DNA from: Ruminococcus sp.
Lineage (GTDB): Bacteria; Bacillota; Clostridia; Oscillospirales; Acutalibacteraceae
Direction of reading: 5' to 3'
Length of the DNA: 64,000 nucleotides
Assembly: GCA_022768065.1 (NCBI GenBank)
Contig: JALELS010000006.1
Location: 62,001-126,000, forward strand
The notes under the pieces are model-generated. The model saw only the letters and a program-made list of their open reading frames with translations. It was not told the DNA's origin and ran no database searches. This document shows positions 7,810-17,075 of this stretch, in pieces. A program made the position numbers and the translations under genes. The stretch's first letter is position 1. Each line of letters opens with the position of its first letter.

Positions 7810-9459
7810 TTACTTGCTTTTTTTGCCGAAAACTTTTTGAAACCAGTTTTGCTTACTGCTTTCTGCCTGGGTAGTAGCCTCCGCAGCCTTTTCAATGCTC
7901 GGTGTTTTCATAACGAACATTACGCTGGACTCAATGCCGTCGGCAACCGAAGAGTAAATCTTATATTCGTTACCGTATTCAATCATCTTGGTGGCTTTCT
8001 GTAAAAGCTCATCGGAATTATCGGTAAGCACACCGTATTTTTCAAGCTTTGACGCAAAATCTGCGGCACTGACGGAATTCATAAGATTGGTTATCTTCGT
8101 CATATTGTCTTCGTTGAGAAGAGTGCTGAGACTGTTGAGAAGATCCTGATTTTTGTTAAGTTCACTCTGTATATCGGAAATCTTACTCATGGTTTCGGGC
8201 AAATTATCAATTGCCGCCTGAACCTCCGGGTCCTGCATATCGTTTGATATATTCTGAAGAAGCGGAAGTGCGTCTTTAAACTCACTTGATGCCGACGGGA
8301 GCAGGCTTAAGAACTGCTGTACATTGGGGTCGGAAAGCAATTTAATCATCTTCTGAAGGTCGGAATTGCTTGAGGAATCAAGAAGAGTTTTAAGCGTCTC
8401 TATATTTTGAGGAGTAAGGTTCTTGGAAAGGACATCTATAAGAGGCTTATTGCTCTCATAAAGCGAGGTTGCGTCGTTTATCATCTGTGCAAGATCACCG
8501 AGTTTGTCGGGATTTGACATAAGAGTGGAAAGGACGTTGTTGGGGTCTATTGACTTAATTGAAGATTCAATTTCTTTGAGCTGATTAAGACTTGATTTGA
8601 GATCGTCAACGCTTGAGGGAACAGCCATATTATTGCTTACAGCCGAGAGAGGAAGAACCGCAAAATACATATTTGTAAGTTCAAAATCCGTAACATCGGC
8701 GGTAATTGTAAAGTTATCGTTAAAAGTGATATCGGCAGCGTCTTTAAGAGTTTTGGAATCAAGACCGAGCGTCTCATTGATTCCGGGGAAACCTGCTACT
8801 ACTGCGACTTCATTTGAACCGTCGCCCTGAGAAATACCGTTTTCAACTTTTACGTTCTGGAAGTTGGTTTCGGGAAGAATCATACCGCCGACGGCAAGTA
8901 CGGGGTTGCAGACCTTAACATCTTTACCGTTAATTTTTTCGGTTTTAAAGATGTTGTTTGTCATTTGGATTTCTATCTTAACCTTACCGCTCTTGCCTGC
9001 AAGGTCGGAAGCGGCTATTTCTTCGTCGTTAAGATAATATTTGATTGCAAAACTTACGGGAAGTGTTTTAGTACTTGTGCCGCGGTAATAAAGGTCCGTA
9101 GTCGGCATATTCCAGAACAATCCGCCGTCCTTAAAATAAGGCTCGGTATCGCTCTTTACGTTGGTTACGTTTTCAAGGTCCGTAACATCTCTGAGGTAAA
9201 CCTCAGGTGTGTCGGTGTGAATCCAGTCGGTAACAGATATATTCTGAACCGCACCGGAGTTATCAAGTGTGGCGTAAACTGTTTCGGTCTTTTTATAATC
9301 GTTAATTCTGTTTGTGTAAATAGTTTCCTCGGTCTTTTTATCAACCTCGGCTACCGCGTCGTCATCCTTTTTGGACGAACAACCGGTAAAGGTGACGCAA
9401 AGCATTGAGAAAACAAGCAAAACACAGATTATACTTTTGATTTTATTTGCGTTTTTCAT
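7810..9459 (-). CDS. Lipoprotein with helical repeats, partner of the MMPL transporter
   Basis: This is a 549-residue predicted lipoprotein: a signal peptide ends in TFTGC at about residues 23-27, followed by an Asp/Lys-rich linker. Residues about 40-270 look beta-rich. Residues about 280-520 are a long, Leu/Asn/Ser/Asp-rich, mostly helical region with degenerate repeats (LKSSLNQLKEIESSI, NKDQDLLNSLSTLL and similar), likely coiled coil. It overlaps the MMPL gene by 4 bases (ATGA), so translation is probably coupled. That layout suggests an extracytoplasmic subunit of the exporter. The overall plan recalls extracellular domains of YhgE/Pip-type proteins that also travel with MMPL genes, but I cannot assign a family firmly. 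Confidence 0.75.
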   Translation of the reverse strand: MKNANKIKSIICVLLVFSMLCVTFTGCSSKKDDDAVAEVDKKTEETIYTNRINDYKKTETVYATLDNSGAVQNISVTDWIHTDTPEVYLRDVTDLENVTNVKSDTEPYFKDGGLFWNMPTTDLYYRGTSTKTLPVSFAIKYYLNDEEIAASDLAGKSGKVKIEIQMTNNIFKTEKINGKDVKVCNPVLAVGGMILPETNFQNVKVENGISQGDGSNEVAVVAGFPGINETLGLDSKTLKDAADITFNDNFTITADVTDFELTNMYFAVLPLSAVSNNMAVPSSVDDLKSSLNQLKEIESSIKSIDPNNVLSTLMSNPDKLGDLAQMINDATSLYESNKPLIDVLSKNLTPQNIETLKTLLDSSSNSDLQKMIKLLSDPNVQQFLSLLPSASSEFKDALPLLQNISNDMQDPEVQAAIDNLPETMSKISDIQSELNKNQDLLNSLSTLLNEDNMTKITNLMNSVSAADFASKLEKYGVLTDNSDELLQKATKMIEYGNEYKIYSSVADGIESSVMFVMKTPSIEKAAEATTQAESSKQNWFQKVFGKKSK

Positions 9460-11600
9460 TTTGCTGCCTCCGATTTCTTAGCCTTAACGGCCTTTATTTT
9501 TGCCTTTGATTTCTTAAATTTTTCTTTCGGCATTGTACGCCAATTAAGCGAAGTTTTGTTTATGAGCTTTTCGCAGATATAAAGGATAGGCGGCAATGTG
9601 CAAATTATTATGAACGCACTGATGATAGCACCGCGTGCAAGCATACCGCAAATGCTCTTTACTATCTCTATATCGCAAATGAGGTAAACACCGAAGGTTG
9701 CAACAAAGAATACCATTGCGCTTTGGAAAATCGAACGGTCGGATTCATTGGCAGCCTTTCTGATGGCTTCATCCTTAGACAGACCCTTTCGCAATTCCTC
9801 ACGGAATCTGGAGGTTATGAGTATAGCATAGTCAACCGTTGCACCGAGCTGTACGCAACCGATTATTGTAGGTGCGATAAACGGTATCGTCTCGCCGAAT
9901 ATAAACGAGAAGCCCTCGTTTATAAATATTGCTATCTCGATAGACGCAACGAGTATTACAGGTATTGATATTGACTTAAAGATAATCGCTATAAGGATAA
10001 ATATTGCCGCAACGGAAATTATATTGGTTATTATAAAGTCGCGGTTCGTTACGTCAACAAGGTCCTTTGTCATAGCGCCCTCGCCGGTCAGATAACCGTT
10101 CGGGTCGTACTTCAATACAATACTCTTCAGCGTATCAATCTGTGCATTTTCTTCGTCGGTTGCCGTAGCGTAACTTGTATTTACCATCATAAGCTGATAA
10201 CCGTCTTTAATGCAAATGTTACGGATATCATCGGGAATCATATCGGCAGGTATCGCCGAACCCAAATACTCGTTCATGGCAACTACGGTAGTTATGCCGT
10301 CAACATTTTCAATCTCTTGCTCCATAGCTTCAAGCTTTTGACTCGGAAGGTCATCGCTTACTATGATGAAGTGAGTTGTTGCCATATTGAATTTGTCTTT
10401 CATTTCGTGAAGAGAAACGATAGACGCGAGATCGGAGGGAAGAGCCTTATCCATATTGTAGTATACGTTTACGCTCTTTGAAGCTCCGTATGCGGGAATT
10501 ATAAGGAGAAGGAAGATTATTGCAATTACGCGGCGATGCTTAAGTGTAAATTCATTAAGCTTGCCGAAATGGGGAACGAGGCTCTTATGTCTTGTCTTTT
10601 CGATTTTATCGTCAAGCAAAAGTATGAGCGCCGGAAGGAATGTAACGACTGTGATAACACCGAGCAATACGCCCTTAGCCATTACAAGACCTATATCAAG
10701 GCCGAGTTTAAAGCTCATAAAGCACAATGCGAGGAAGCCGAATACCGTAGTCAACGAACTGCCTGCCAGCGATACGAACGTACTGCTTATTGCCGAAGCC
10801 ATTGCCATAGTTCTGTCATCATTATGCTTGCGTTCCTCTTCGTAACGGTCCATAAGGAATACCGAATAGTCCATAGTAACGCCGAGCTGTAGTATAGCCG
10901 CTATACACTGCGTAATATATGATATTTGCCCGAAGAAAATATTTGTACCCATATTATATACAACCGCGGTACACAGCGCCGCAAGAAGTACAAACGGTAA
11001 GACATATGATTTCAGGGTAAACATCAAAACGATAAGAGCGAGCACTATTGCAATAACGACATACAGCGGAGCCTGCGCGTCGGCAAGCGCCTTAGTATCA
11101 TACATTATTGTGGAAACACCGCTCATGAACATATTTTTGTTCATACATTTACGTATGGATTTTATGGCGTTCATTGTAGACTCTGAGGCGCCGCCCTGCG
11201 TAAATTGAACCATCATAAGTGTGGCTGTACCGTCTTTACTGTAAAAGACGTTCTTTAAATCGTCGGGAAGCATATCTTCGGGAATCGAAATATCGGCGAT
11301 ATTGTCGACCCACATAACATTGCTTACTCCGTCGATTTCGGAAATTTCCTCTTTCAGTTTAACGGCGGTTTTTTGATCCTCGTTTTCTATAACGACAATG
11401 GCGCTTGCAGCGTTATTGAACGTTTTATCAAGGATATGCTCGCCCTGTACCGAATTGAGGTCTTCCGGCAGATATGACAAAATATCATAGTTTACGAATG
11501 TATTAAGATAACATATTATCGACGGTATCAATAATATAAGGCAAACTATGAGGACTGTTTTGGGGTGTTTCGCAATGCCCCTTGCCATTTTGTCTATCAT
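9456..11600 (-). CDS. MMPL/RND-superfamily transporter
   Basis: This 714-residue membrane protein has two homologous halves, each with one N-terminal span, a large outside domain of about 130 residues, and five further spans. That is the standard 12-span MMPL layout. The paired motifs GVTMDYSVFLMDRYEEE and GATVDYAILITSRFREE carry the Asp-Tyr proton-relay residues of this family. The C-terminal tail is strongly basic (KEKFKKSKAKIKAVKAKKSEAAK region). MMPL proteins move lipids, lipopeptides or hydrophobic compounds using the proton gradient; the cargo here is unknown. GGGGAG precedes the ATG at 11600. It lies 28 bases after the TetR gene and overlaps the downstream lipoprotein gene. Confidence 0.9.
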   Translation of the reverse strand: MIDKMARGIAKHPKTVLIVCLILLIPSIICYLNTFVNYDILSYLPEDLNSVQGEHILDKTFNNAASAIVVIENEDQKTAVKLKEEISEIDGVSNVMWVDNIADISIPEDMLPDDLKNVFYSKDGTATLMMVQFTQGGASESTMNAIKSIRKCMNKNMFMSGVSTIMYDTKALADAQAPLYVVIAIVLALIVLMFTLKSYVLPFVLLAALCTAVVYNMGTNIFFGQISYITQCIAAILQLGVTMDYSVFLMDRYEEERKHNDDRTMAMASAISSTFVSLAGSSLTTVFGFLALCFMSFKLGLDIGLVMAKGVLLGVITVVTFLPALILLLDDKIEKTRHKSLVPHFGKLNEFTLKHRRVIAIIFLLLIIPAYGASKSVNVYYNMDKALPSDLASIVSLHEMKDKFNMATTHFIIVSDDLPSQKLEAMEQEIENVDGITTVVAMNEYLGSAIPADMIPDDIRNICIKDGYQLMMVNTSYATATDEENAQIDTLKSIVLKYDPNGYLTGEGAMTKDLVDVTNRDFIITNIISVAAIFILIAIIFKSISIPVILVASIEIAIFINEGFSFIFGETIPFIAPTIIGCVQLGATVDYAILITSRFREELRKGLSKDEAIRKAANESDRSIFQSAMVFFVATFGVYLICDIEIVKSICGMLARGAIISAFIIICTLPPILYICEKLINKTSLNWRTMPKEKFKKSKAKIKAVKAKKSEAAK

Positions 11601-11628
11601 CGTATCTCCCCTTTTCTGTAATAATTTA

Positions 11629-12219
11629 CTATGCTAACATTTTTTTGACAGCCAGATGAATTTCCGGCCTTATTTCCTCTATGGTGAACGGAGATCTCGA
11701 AAGGATTGCGTTTGAAGCGGTTGTAAATATCATTGTTGAAACGAGCAACAACAGCTTCTTGGCATCCTCGGGAGGATTTCCGAGTTTTACTATAATATCT
11801 GTAAGATAATCAAAATCGACTTTAATGTTATCATCGCCGTTATCGATTATCAACGAATACAAAATCGAGCTTTTTTCGCTTATCACCGAAAGCATATCTT
11901 TGTTTTCAATCATATAATCTATAATTGCGTCAACAAAGAATGTAAGTTGGTCGATAGCCTCCATTTTGTTGTCGGTATTTATACTTTTCATCTGCTCTAT
12001 AACCGACTTTATAATGGCGGCGCTTTTATAAAGAATTATCTGATCCATAAGGTCGTATTTATCATGGAAATAAAGATAAAACGTACCCTTTGCCACGCCT
12101 GCACATTTAACGACTTCATCTATGGGAGTAGTCTTTATGCCGTTTTTTGCAAATAAGTTATATGCGGCGTCCAGAATTTTATTACGCTTTTTAAGTTTGT
12201 TTTCTTCTACACTCGGCAT
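11629..12219 (-). CDS. TetR-family regulator of the MMPL operon
   Basis: This is a 196-residue TetR/AcrR repressor. The N-terminal helix-turn-helix spans about residues 12-55 and includes ILDAAYNLFAKNGIKTTPIDEV, split by turns, then GVAKGTFYLYFHDKYDL. The C-terminal two thirds is the all-helical ligand-binding domain, with no recognised ligand pocket. It is the first gene of the operon with the MMPL transporter and lipoprotein. Its promoter carries two matched palindromes, so autoregulation with ligand-relieved export is the simplest model. Confidence 0.88.
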   Translation of the reverse strand: MPSVEENKLKKRNKILDAAYNLFAKNGIKTTPIDEVVKCAGVAKGTFYLYFHDKYDLMDQIILYKSAAIIKSVIEQMKSINTDNKMEAIDQLTFFVDAIIDYMIENKDMLSVISEKSSILYSLIIDNGDDNIKVDFDYLTDIIVKLGNPPEDAKKLLLLVSTMIFTTASNAILSRSPFTIEEIRPEIHLAVKKMLA

Positions 12220-12305
12220 TTTACACTTTCACTTCCGACTGAATCTCTGATATTTAACGGCGTTTCGTTGGCCGCTGCAAGCTGTATTTATCGCGCTTTT
12301 TAAAA

Positions 12306-12363
12306 TGACCATTAGTCACTTTTTACATTTCAGAATATTACTCCAAAAATGACTAATAGTCAA
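12306..12363 (-). promoter_or_regulatory. tetR-MMPL promoter with two TetR-type operators
   Basis: On the minus strand TTGACT (12358-12363) and TAATAT (12335-12340) are 17 bases apart. TGACTAATAGTCA (12350-12362), a perfect 13-base palindrome, covers the -35 box. TGACCATTAGTCA (12306-12318), a near match, lies downstream of the transcription start, 44 bases away. Both fit the TGAC(N5)GTCA form. The 319-base gap 12220-12538 otherwise holds only the terminator at 12492-12522. Confidence 0.75.
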
Positions 12364-12491
12364 TAATAAGTAAATATTGTTAACAAACTGTTCATATATG
12401 TTGAATTTATGTCTACAAACGACAATTATAAGTTTTCTCTTTTGTGCACATTGCTTATAACGTTATACTTAGCAGAGTAAACGCCATAAAA

Positions 12492-12522
12492 AAACAGAGT
12501 ACGGAAAAACCGTACTCTGTTT
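12492..12522 (-). terminator. Terminator of the epimerase/SDR operon
   Basis: A 13-bp perfect stem, AAACAGAGTACGG (12492-12504) with CCGTACTCTGTTT (12510-12522), has a 5-base loop and a T-run on the minus strand. It lies 17 bases after the epimerase stop codon. Confidence 0.9.
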
Positions 12523-12538
12523 GATGTAAAAGGATAAA

Positions 12539-13561
12539 TTATTCGCCCTTCATATCAAGGAGCTTAACCTTACCCTCATAGGATTCCTGAGAAACCTTGA
12601 TTGAATCGGTTATAGCAGCCTCAATGTCGTCATCCTCAACGCCGAGGTCACGGGTGAACTTATCTGTGATGAAGAGGTCATAGTCCATAATATAAGGAAG
12701 CTGAAGCGGATCCATACCGGAATCGATGCCTCTCTTCTTGTAATCCTTAACGATGCCGTACATACCGAGTTTCATCATAAACGGAGGGATGCCGACAATC
12801 TTTCTGTGATGCATTCCGCGAGCCTCATATACGATGTCGAGGAATTTATCCCACTTCATATTGTACATGCTGATCGGGATAGCCTCAAAGCCTTTAGCTC
12901 CTTCTTTGGTTGCTGCACCGGCAATAGCCTGACCTACCTGACGGCAAGTAAGCATTGCTGTACCGCCCTTCGGATAAAGGGTGAAAGGAAGCTTATCCAT
13001 ACCGGAGATCTGCTCGATAAGAACTGTCCAAACAGGTCTTCTGCCCGGCTGAGTGCCGAATATGTAAGGAAGCTCAAGAACAGCTACGCTGAAGTTGTCG
13101 TCGCAAGCCTTTTTGCAGACATCCTCCTGGATGAGACGTGATTTGAAGTAGGGGTTTCTCTCTTCAAGGTTCATATCGGGCTTGATTTTAGCAAGATATG
13201 AGAAGTAAGAACCGAGAACAACAGCTCTCTTAACGCCTGCTTTTTTGCAAAGCGGGAAGATTCTCTCAAGAGGAGCGATGTTGTATTTGTAGTAATAATC
13301 CATTACGGGCGCCGGGAATTCTTTTCTCTCGTCAACGCCTGCTGCGAAGATAAAGCAATCGCAGCCTTCGAGCATCTGCTCAATTTCGTCATCGGTCTTT
13401 TTGTTGATGTCGCCGAAAACAAGTTCCATTTCCTTCGGAATGGGAGCTCCCTCCGGAAGAGGCGGAAGAGCAACGCTCTTTACCTGATGACCTCTCTTAA
13501 TGAGGGTTGTGGCAGCTTCACAGCCGAGAAGGCCTGTACCGCCGATCATAAAGATTTTCAT
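12539..13561 (-). CDS. NAD(P)-dependent epimerase/dehydratase family protein
   Basis: This is a 340-residue extended-type short-chain dehydrogenase. The Rossmann motif GGTGLLG is at residues 7-13, with FAAGVD later in the fold. The catalytic Tyr-x-x-x-Lys is not in its usual form; the closest stretch is GSYFSYLAKI, so classical epimerase chemistry is uncertain. The C-terminal part (about 230-340) carries a long substrate domain. The start is at ATG 13561 after AGGAGA; an in-frame upstream start would add 24 unsupported residues. It lies 49 bases after the SDR gene and shares its promoter, suggesting two reductive steps in one pathway, not identified. Confidence 0.8.
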   Translation of the reverse strand: MKIFMIGGTGLLGCEAATTLIKRGHQVKSVALPPLPEGAPIPKEMELVFGDINKKTDDEIEQMLEGCDCFIFAAGVDERKEFPAPVMDYYYKYNIAPLERIFPLCKKAGVKRAVVLGSYFSYLAKIKPDMNLEERNPYFKSRLIQEDVCKKACDDNFSVAVLELPYIFGTQPGRRPVWTVLIEQISGMDKLPFTLYPKGGTAMLTCRQVGQAIAGAATKEGAKGFEAIPISMYNMKWDKFLDIVYEARGMHHRKIVGIPPFMMKLGMYGIVKDYKKRGIDSGMDPLQLPYIMDYDLFITDKFTRDLGVEDDDIEAAITDSIKVSQESYEGKVKLLDMKGE

Positions 13562-13610
13562 AGCAATTCTCCTGTCTAAACTATATATTTTTGCAAAATT
13601 AAAAACTGAA

Positions 13611-14444
13611 TCAGTCTTTGAATACGGGGTCAAAGAGCGGAAGCTTTGAAATCTTCATAACGCTGCTGAAGAGATGACCGCCGAGTACGGGCATAAGTCT
13701 GCCGAAATAATTCATAAATGCCGCGTCAAAACCGTGAACGCCGAGCGGACGTCTTGTTCTGATGTCATGCATTATCATCTTAACCATTCTGTCGCAGGAA
13801 GTGCTGACAGCGTTGAGCATCTTCTGACCCTTTGCATCGGAAGCATCCTGACTTCTGAAGATATCGGTCTTTGTAAATCCGGGGCAAACTATGCCGACAT
13901 AGCATTTGCCGCGGAGCTCTTCTCTGAGAGCCTCGGAAAGAGACTTGAGCGCCGCCTTACTTGCGGAGTATACCGAAGTGCCTGCAAGAGACATAAGTGC
14001 GGCTGAGCTGTCTATATTTATGATTCCGGGAGTTTTTGACTTGAGAATCATCGGAAGAAGCGTATGTATTGAATAAACAGCAGAATAGAAGTTTATATTC
14101 ATAGCCCTTTCAATGTCTGCCATTGAATAATGCTCGAATCTGTCGAATTTCGGCAAGATACCTGCGTTATTAACGAGAATATCGGGGTGAATGTCGTTTT
14201 CCTCAAGATACTTTGCAAAATCTATCCAATTCTGCTCGACCGATACGTCAAAAAGTTTGTAGCTGAATTTTTCGGCATTGGGGCCGAGCTCCTCAACTAC
14301 TTTTTTCATTTTTTCCTCGCTGCGAGCGATACCGATAACGGTGCAGCCGTGATCAACGATAAGGGATTCGGCAATACCTTTGCCCATACCGCCGGAAGCG
14401 CCCGTTACAATAACGGTCGTATTGTTCATCCAATTCTGATCCAT
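13611..14444 (-). CDS. Short-chain dehydrogenase/reductase
   Basis: This 277-residue classical SDR has TGASGGMG at residues 14-21 for NAD(P) binding, VNNAG, an active-site Ser in INIDSSAA, and catalytic YSASK. The C-terminal tail of about 60 residues contains a hydrophobic stretch (FMNYFGRLMPVLGGHLF) that could contact membrane or a lipid substrate. ATG 14444 is used because AAAGGAGAGAG lies just before it; a more distal ATG would enclose that site. It heads the operon with the epimerase-like gene. Substrate unknown. Confidence 0.88.
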   Translation of the reverse strand: MDQNWMNNTTVIVTGASGGMGKGIAESLIVDHGCTVIGIARSEEKMKKVVEELGPNAEKFSYKLFDVSVEQNWIDFAKYLEENDIHPDILVNNAGILPKFDRFEHYSMADIERAMNINFYSAVYSIHTLLPMILKSKTPGIINIDSSAALMSLAGTSVYSASKAALKSLSEALREELRGKCYVGIVCPGFTKTDIFRSQDASDAKGQKMLNAVSTSCDRMVKMIMHDIRTRRPLGVHGFDAAFMNYFGRLMPVLGGHLFSSVMKISKLPLFDPVFKD

Positions 14445-14487
14445 AACTCTCTCCTTTGGAAATGTTGAATTTTTATTCACTTTCAGT

Positions 14488-14516
14488 ATTGTAACTCAAA
14501 GGGAAATATATTTCAA
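14488..14516 (-). promoter_or_regulatory. Promoter of the SDR-epimerase operon
   Basis: TTGAAA (14511-14516) and TACAAT (14488-14493), 17 bases apart on the minus strand, lie about 45 bases before the SDR start codon. Confidence 0.75.
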
Positions 14517-14584
14517 TAGTTAGTTGTCTCAAATTTAACAAAATTATGCACAAATTTTAAAACAGCGACGTGTTTTTGTTAAAC

Positions 14585-15556
14585 TCATTCCAAATCGACG
14601 TCTTTTTTATTGTCGGCAAGCCCGTGATTATAAATCTTTCGATTGTCAAGCGCCCAAAGACGACCGGAGAAATCATCCTCTTTAAGCGGTGTAATCGCCT
14701 CATGTATCTGATACACTCTTGCATCCATAAGGTCAAGTTCGGACAGCAGTTCCGCCTCAAGGAAGAGAGGCCTTACCGCGGCGCCGAATTCAGGTTCGCC
14801 GTGATGCGATAATATCATATGTTCAAGCAGCATTGCGCGTTTTTTATCGGTTCCGAGTTTTTCAGCCGTCTCGCGAACCATCATAGCGCCCATAACAAGG
14901 TGACCTATAAGATTACCCTCTACGGAATATCCGCTTGCAAGCCCCGTCTCACCCACGTTGAATTCGAGAGTTTTGGCTATATCGTGGAGAATTGCACCCG
15001 ACAATAAAAGGTCTTTATCCACAAACGGATAAACCTCGCACACACCTTCGCAAAGCTTAACTATAGACAGTGTATGCATTAAAAGTCCGCCGCGTATGGC
15101 GTGGTGAAGTTTATATGCTGCCGGCCATTTAAGGAGTTTTTCTTTGTTTTCGGAATATATTGTGCCGACAAGCTTTTTCAGGTCTTCATCGGAAAAGGCA
15201 TTTATTGTTTCTATAATCTTGTCATACATATATTCGCCGGTATATTCCGAATGTCTGACATAGTCGGTAATATCCACATTGTCCTCGGGAGTTACCTTAC
15301 GCATTTTTTCAATACGCAGCTGATCGGCTCCGTTATACTGCGATATTGTTCCGCGAACCTTGACAAACATATCGGGTTCAAACTTCCCGTGCGTGTTTTC
15401 GTTATAATCCCAAAGCTTTGCGGAGATTTCGCCGTCATTATCGGAAAGAATTATATCGAGGTAAGCACCGCCTCGCGAACTTGTCTTTTTTTCGCACTTG
15501 GTCAATATGCCGAATCCGTCAACAAGTCCGTTATTATTAAGCTGTGTAAAATTCAT
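14585..15556 (-). CDS. yhaM: 3'-5' exoribonuclease YhaM family
   Basis: This 323-residue protein has the two-domain YhaM architecture. An N-terminal OB-fold (about 1-90, with DGFGILTKCEKKTSSRG and LSDNDGEISAKLWDY, consecutive in the fold) binds nucleic acid. An HD phosphohydrolase domain (about 140-300) carries GGLLMHT, LHDIAKT and SHHG metal ligands. YhaM trims RNA and DNA 3' ends in Firmicutes. Length matches the family. GGAGAAG precedes the ATG at 15556. The start overlaps the end of the DUF308 gene by 4 bases, so the two are translationally coupled. Confidence 0.92.
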   Translation of the reverse strand: MNFTQLNNNGLVDGFGILTKCEKKTSSRGGAYLDIILSDNDGEISAKLWDYNENTHGKFEPDMFVKVRGTISQYNGADQLRIEKMRKVTPEDNVDITDYVRHSEYTGEYMYDKIIETINAFSDEDLKKLVGTIYSENKEKLLKWPAAYKLHHAIRGGLLMHTLSIVKLCEGVCEVYPFVDKDLLLSGAILHDIAKTLEFNVGETGLASGYSVEGNLIGHLVMGAMMVRETAEKLGTDKKRAMLLEHMILSHHGEPEFGAAVRPLFLEAELLSELDLMDARVYQIHEAITPLKEDDFSGRLWALDNRKIYNHGLADNKKDVDLE

Positions 15557-16161
15557 TTATCTTCTCCGTTCTTCTCTTCTGTCTTTGCCTCAATAACATA
15601 GTCGTCCTTTGTATCTTTGACAAATTTATTGAAACTGTATGTGCCCCACATATCCATAACGCCGTTAAAGACAAAGCAAATGCCGATGAAACGGAATGCA
15701 AACATAGCGGATTCAAAAGGCCTTATCGCCATAATAAGTCCGAGTATAATCGCTACAACGGCAAAAAGCAACGAGAGCCACCACATCGGGAAGTGATTGC
15801 GTGCAAGCATCACGGCGCGCTGAATATTAACAAGTCCGTCAATTATGGCGACTATACCGAAAATAAACGGAATTATGGAATAAACAACATCTTGCTTAAA
15901 CATAAGGAAAATGCCTATTGCGGCAATTATAATACCGCTGACAAGAGTTATAGAAAACAGCGACGAAACCGAACGGCACGAAAAGAATTTGATTATAAGA
16001 TAAATGCCGGCAAGAACAAAAAGACCGCCGAAAAGATAACATGCTACTTTTGCTATCTGCTCGGGGAAAATCATAAGGAGCGCTCCTATGACAAGATAAA
16101 TTGCCGCCGAAGCAAAAAAGCTTGCCTTAAGGTTTTTAAAGAATTTTTCAAGTTGAGTCAA
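15553..16161 (-). CDS. DUF308/HdeD-like membrane protein, TTG start
   Basis: This protein of about 202 residues has six or so hydrophobic spans in three helical pairs, the DUF308 (HdeD) plan, with a charged C-terminal tail (DTKDDYVIEAKTEEKNGEDK). No enzymatic motif is visible and the role in Gram-positives is unclear; HdeD in E. coli is linked to acid stress. AGGAG sits directly against an in-frame ATG (16170), too close to use it. TTG 16161, 9 bases after the AGGAG, is the better start. It overlaps yhaM by 4 bases. Confidence 0.8.
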   Translation of the reverse strand: MTQLEKFFKNLKASFFASAAIYLVIGALLMIFPEQIAKVACYLFGGLFVLAGIYLIIKFFSCRSVSSLFSITLVSGIIIAAIGIFLMFKQDVVYSIIPFIFGIVAIIDGLVNIQRAVMLARNHFPMWWLSLLFAVVAIILGLIMAIRPFESAMFAFRFIGICFVFNGVMDMWGTYSFNKFVKDTKDDYVIEAKTEEKNGEDK

Positions 16162-16177
16162 AGTAAACATCTCCTGT

Positions 16178-16927
16178 TTAATATTTTAATGTCTTGGCGT
16201 ATTCGCGCGGAGTAATACCGTATTCGCGTTTAAAGCAATAGATGAAATAGCTTTCGGAGCAAAATGACAAATAACAGCTTATCTCGCTGTAATCATATTT
16301 ACCCTTGAGCAAAGATTTGGAAAGTTCCAATTTTTGCCTCAAAATAAAACGGCTTATATTCTGTCCTGTCGTTTTTTTAAACAACGCGGAAAGATAATCG
16401 GGAGACAGAGAACAAACTTTTGAAAGTCCGCTGAGTGTAAGCTTTTTTTCGAGGTTTTCTTTAATATAGCTTATACATTTTCTCACAGGCGGCGGATAAT
16501 CCTTGCCGATTGACGAATTGCGTACAAGAGTTGTAAGCTCAATCGCTTTCTCCTGCAAAAACGGCGGTATGCTCTCTACGGACGTCATAGAATCGATGCG
16601 GCGTATCATTTCGTCGCTTATCTCATATGCCTCGGATTCGCAAAGTCCGCCCTCAATGGCATAACGTATTGCGAGTGTTATACAGCTTACCGCCCAATAC
16701 TGCATTTGGCGCAGATCGTTTCCGGAAAGTCTGCCTATTACAAGCCCGTTATTAAAGAATTCGTCCATGGTGCTGTTAAGACGCTCTATGTCGCCCTGCT
16801 CAATACAGGTATAAAACAGCTTTTCTGCCTCGTATGCCGTATGAGTTTTGCTTTCGAGTTCATTATATATAGGATTTCCGTTTTTTTCGGGCAAAATCTC
16901 TATTTTTTCAAGGCGAAATTTTTTCAT
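16178..16927 (-). CDS. AraC-family transcriptional regulator
   Basis: This 249-residue protein has an AraC/XylS DNA-binding domain in its last 100 residues, with two helix-turn-helix units: LTLSGLSKVCSLSPDYLSAL and YSEISCYLSFCSESYFIYCF. It ends GITPREYAKTLKY as usual for the family. The N-terminal 150 residues are helical and lack a cupin motif, so the signal is not apparent. ATG 16927 follows GGAAGGAG; an upstream in-frame GTG/TTG is less likely. It is upstream of, and on the same strand as, the DUF308 and yhaM genes, 16 bases away, so it may be cotranscribed with them. Confidence 0.88.
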   Translation of the reverse strand: MKKFRLEKIEILPEKNGNPIYNELESKTHTAYEAEKLFYTCIEQGDIERLNSTMDEFFNNGLVIGRLSGNDLRQMQYWAVSCITLAIRYAIEGGLCESEAYEISDEMIRRIDSMTSVESIPPFLQEKAIELTTLVRNSSIGKDYPPPVRKCISYIKENLEKKLTLSGLSKVCSLSPDYLSALFKKTTGQNISRFILRQKLELSKSLLKGKYDYSEISCYLSFCSESYFIYCFKREYGITPREYAKTLKY

Positions 16928-17023
16928 ATCGTTCTCCTTCCACAACAGTTAATTTTAGCACTAAGCCCAAAATTTTTCAACGGTATCGTTATATAAAAAT
17001 AAAAATTATAAAAAAGCGCGAGA

Positions 17024-17063
17024 AAAAGCGAAAGCGAGTTCAAAAGAACACGCTTTCGCTTTT
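17024..17063 (-). terminator. Terminator after ftsH
   Basis: A 13-bp stem, AAAAGCGAAAGCG (17024-17036) with CGCTTTCGCTTTT (17051-17063), is extended by an inner GTTC/GAAC pairing. A T-run follows on the minus strand. Confidence 0.85.
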
Positions 17064-17075
17064 ACTTCAATAAAA

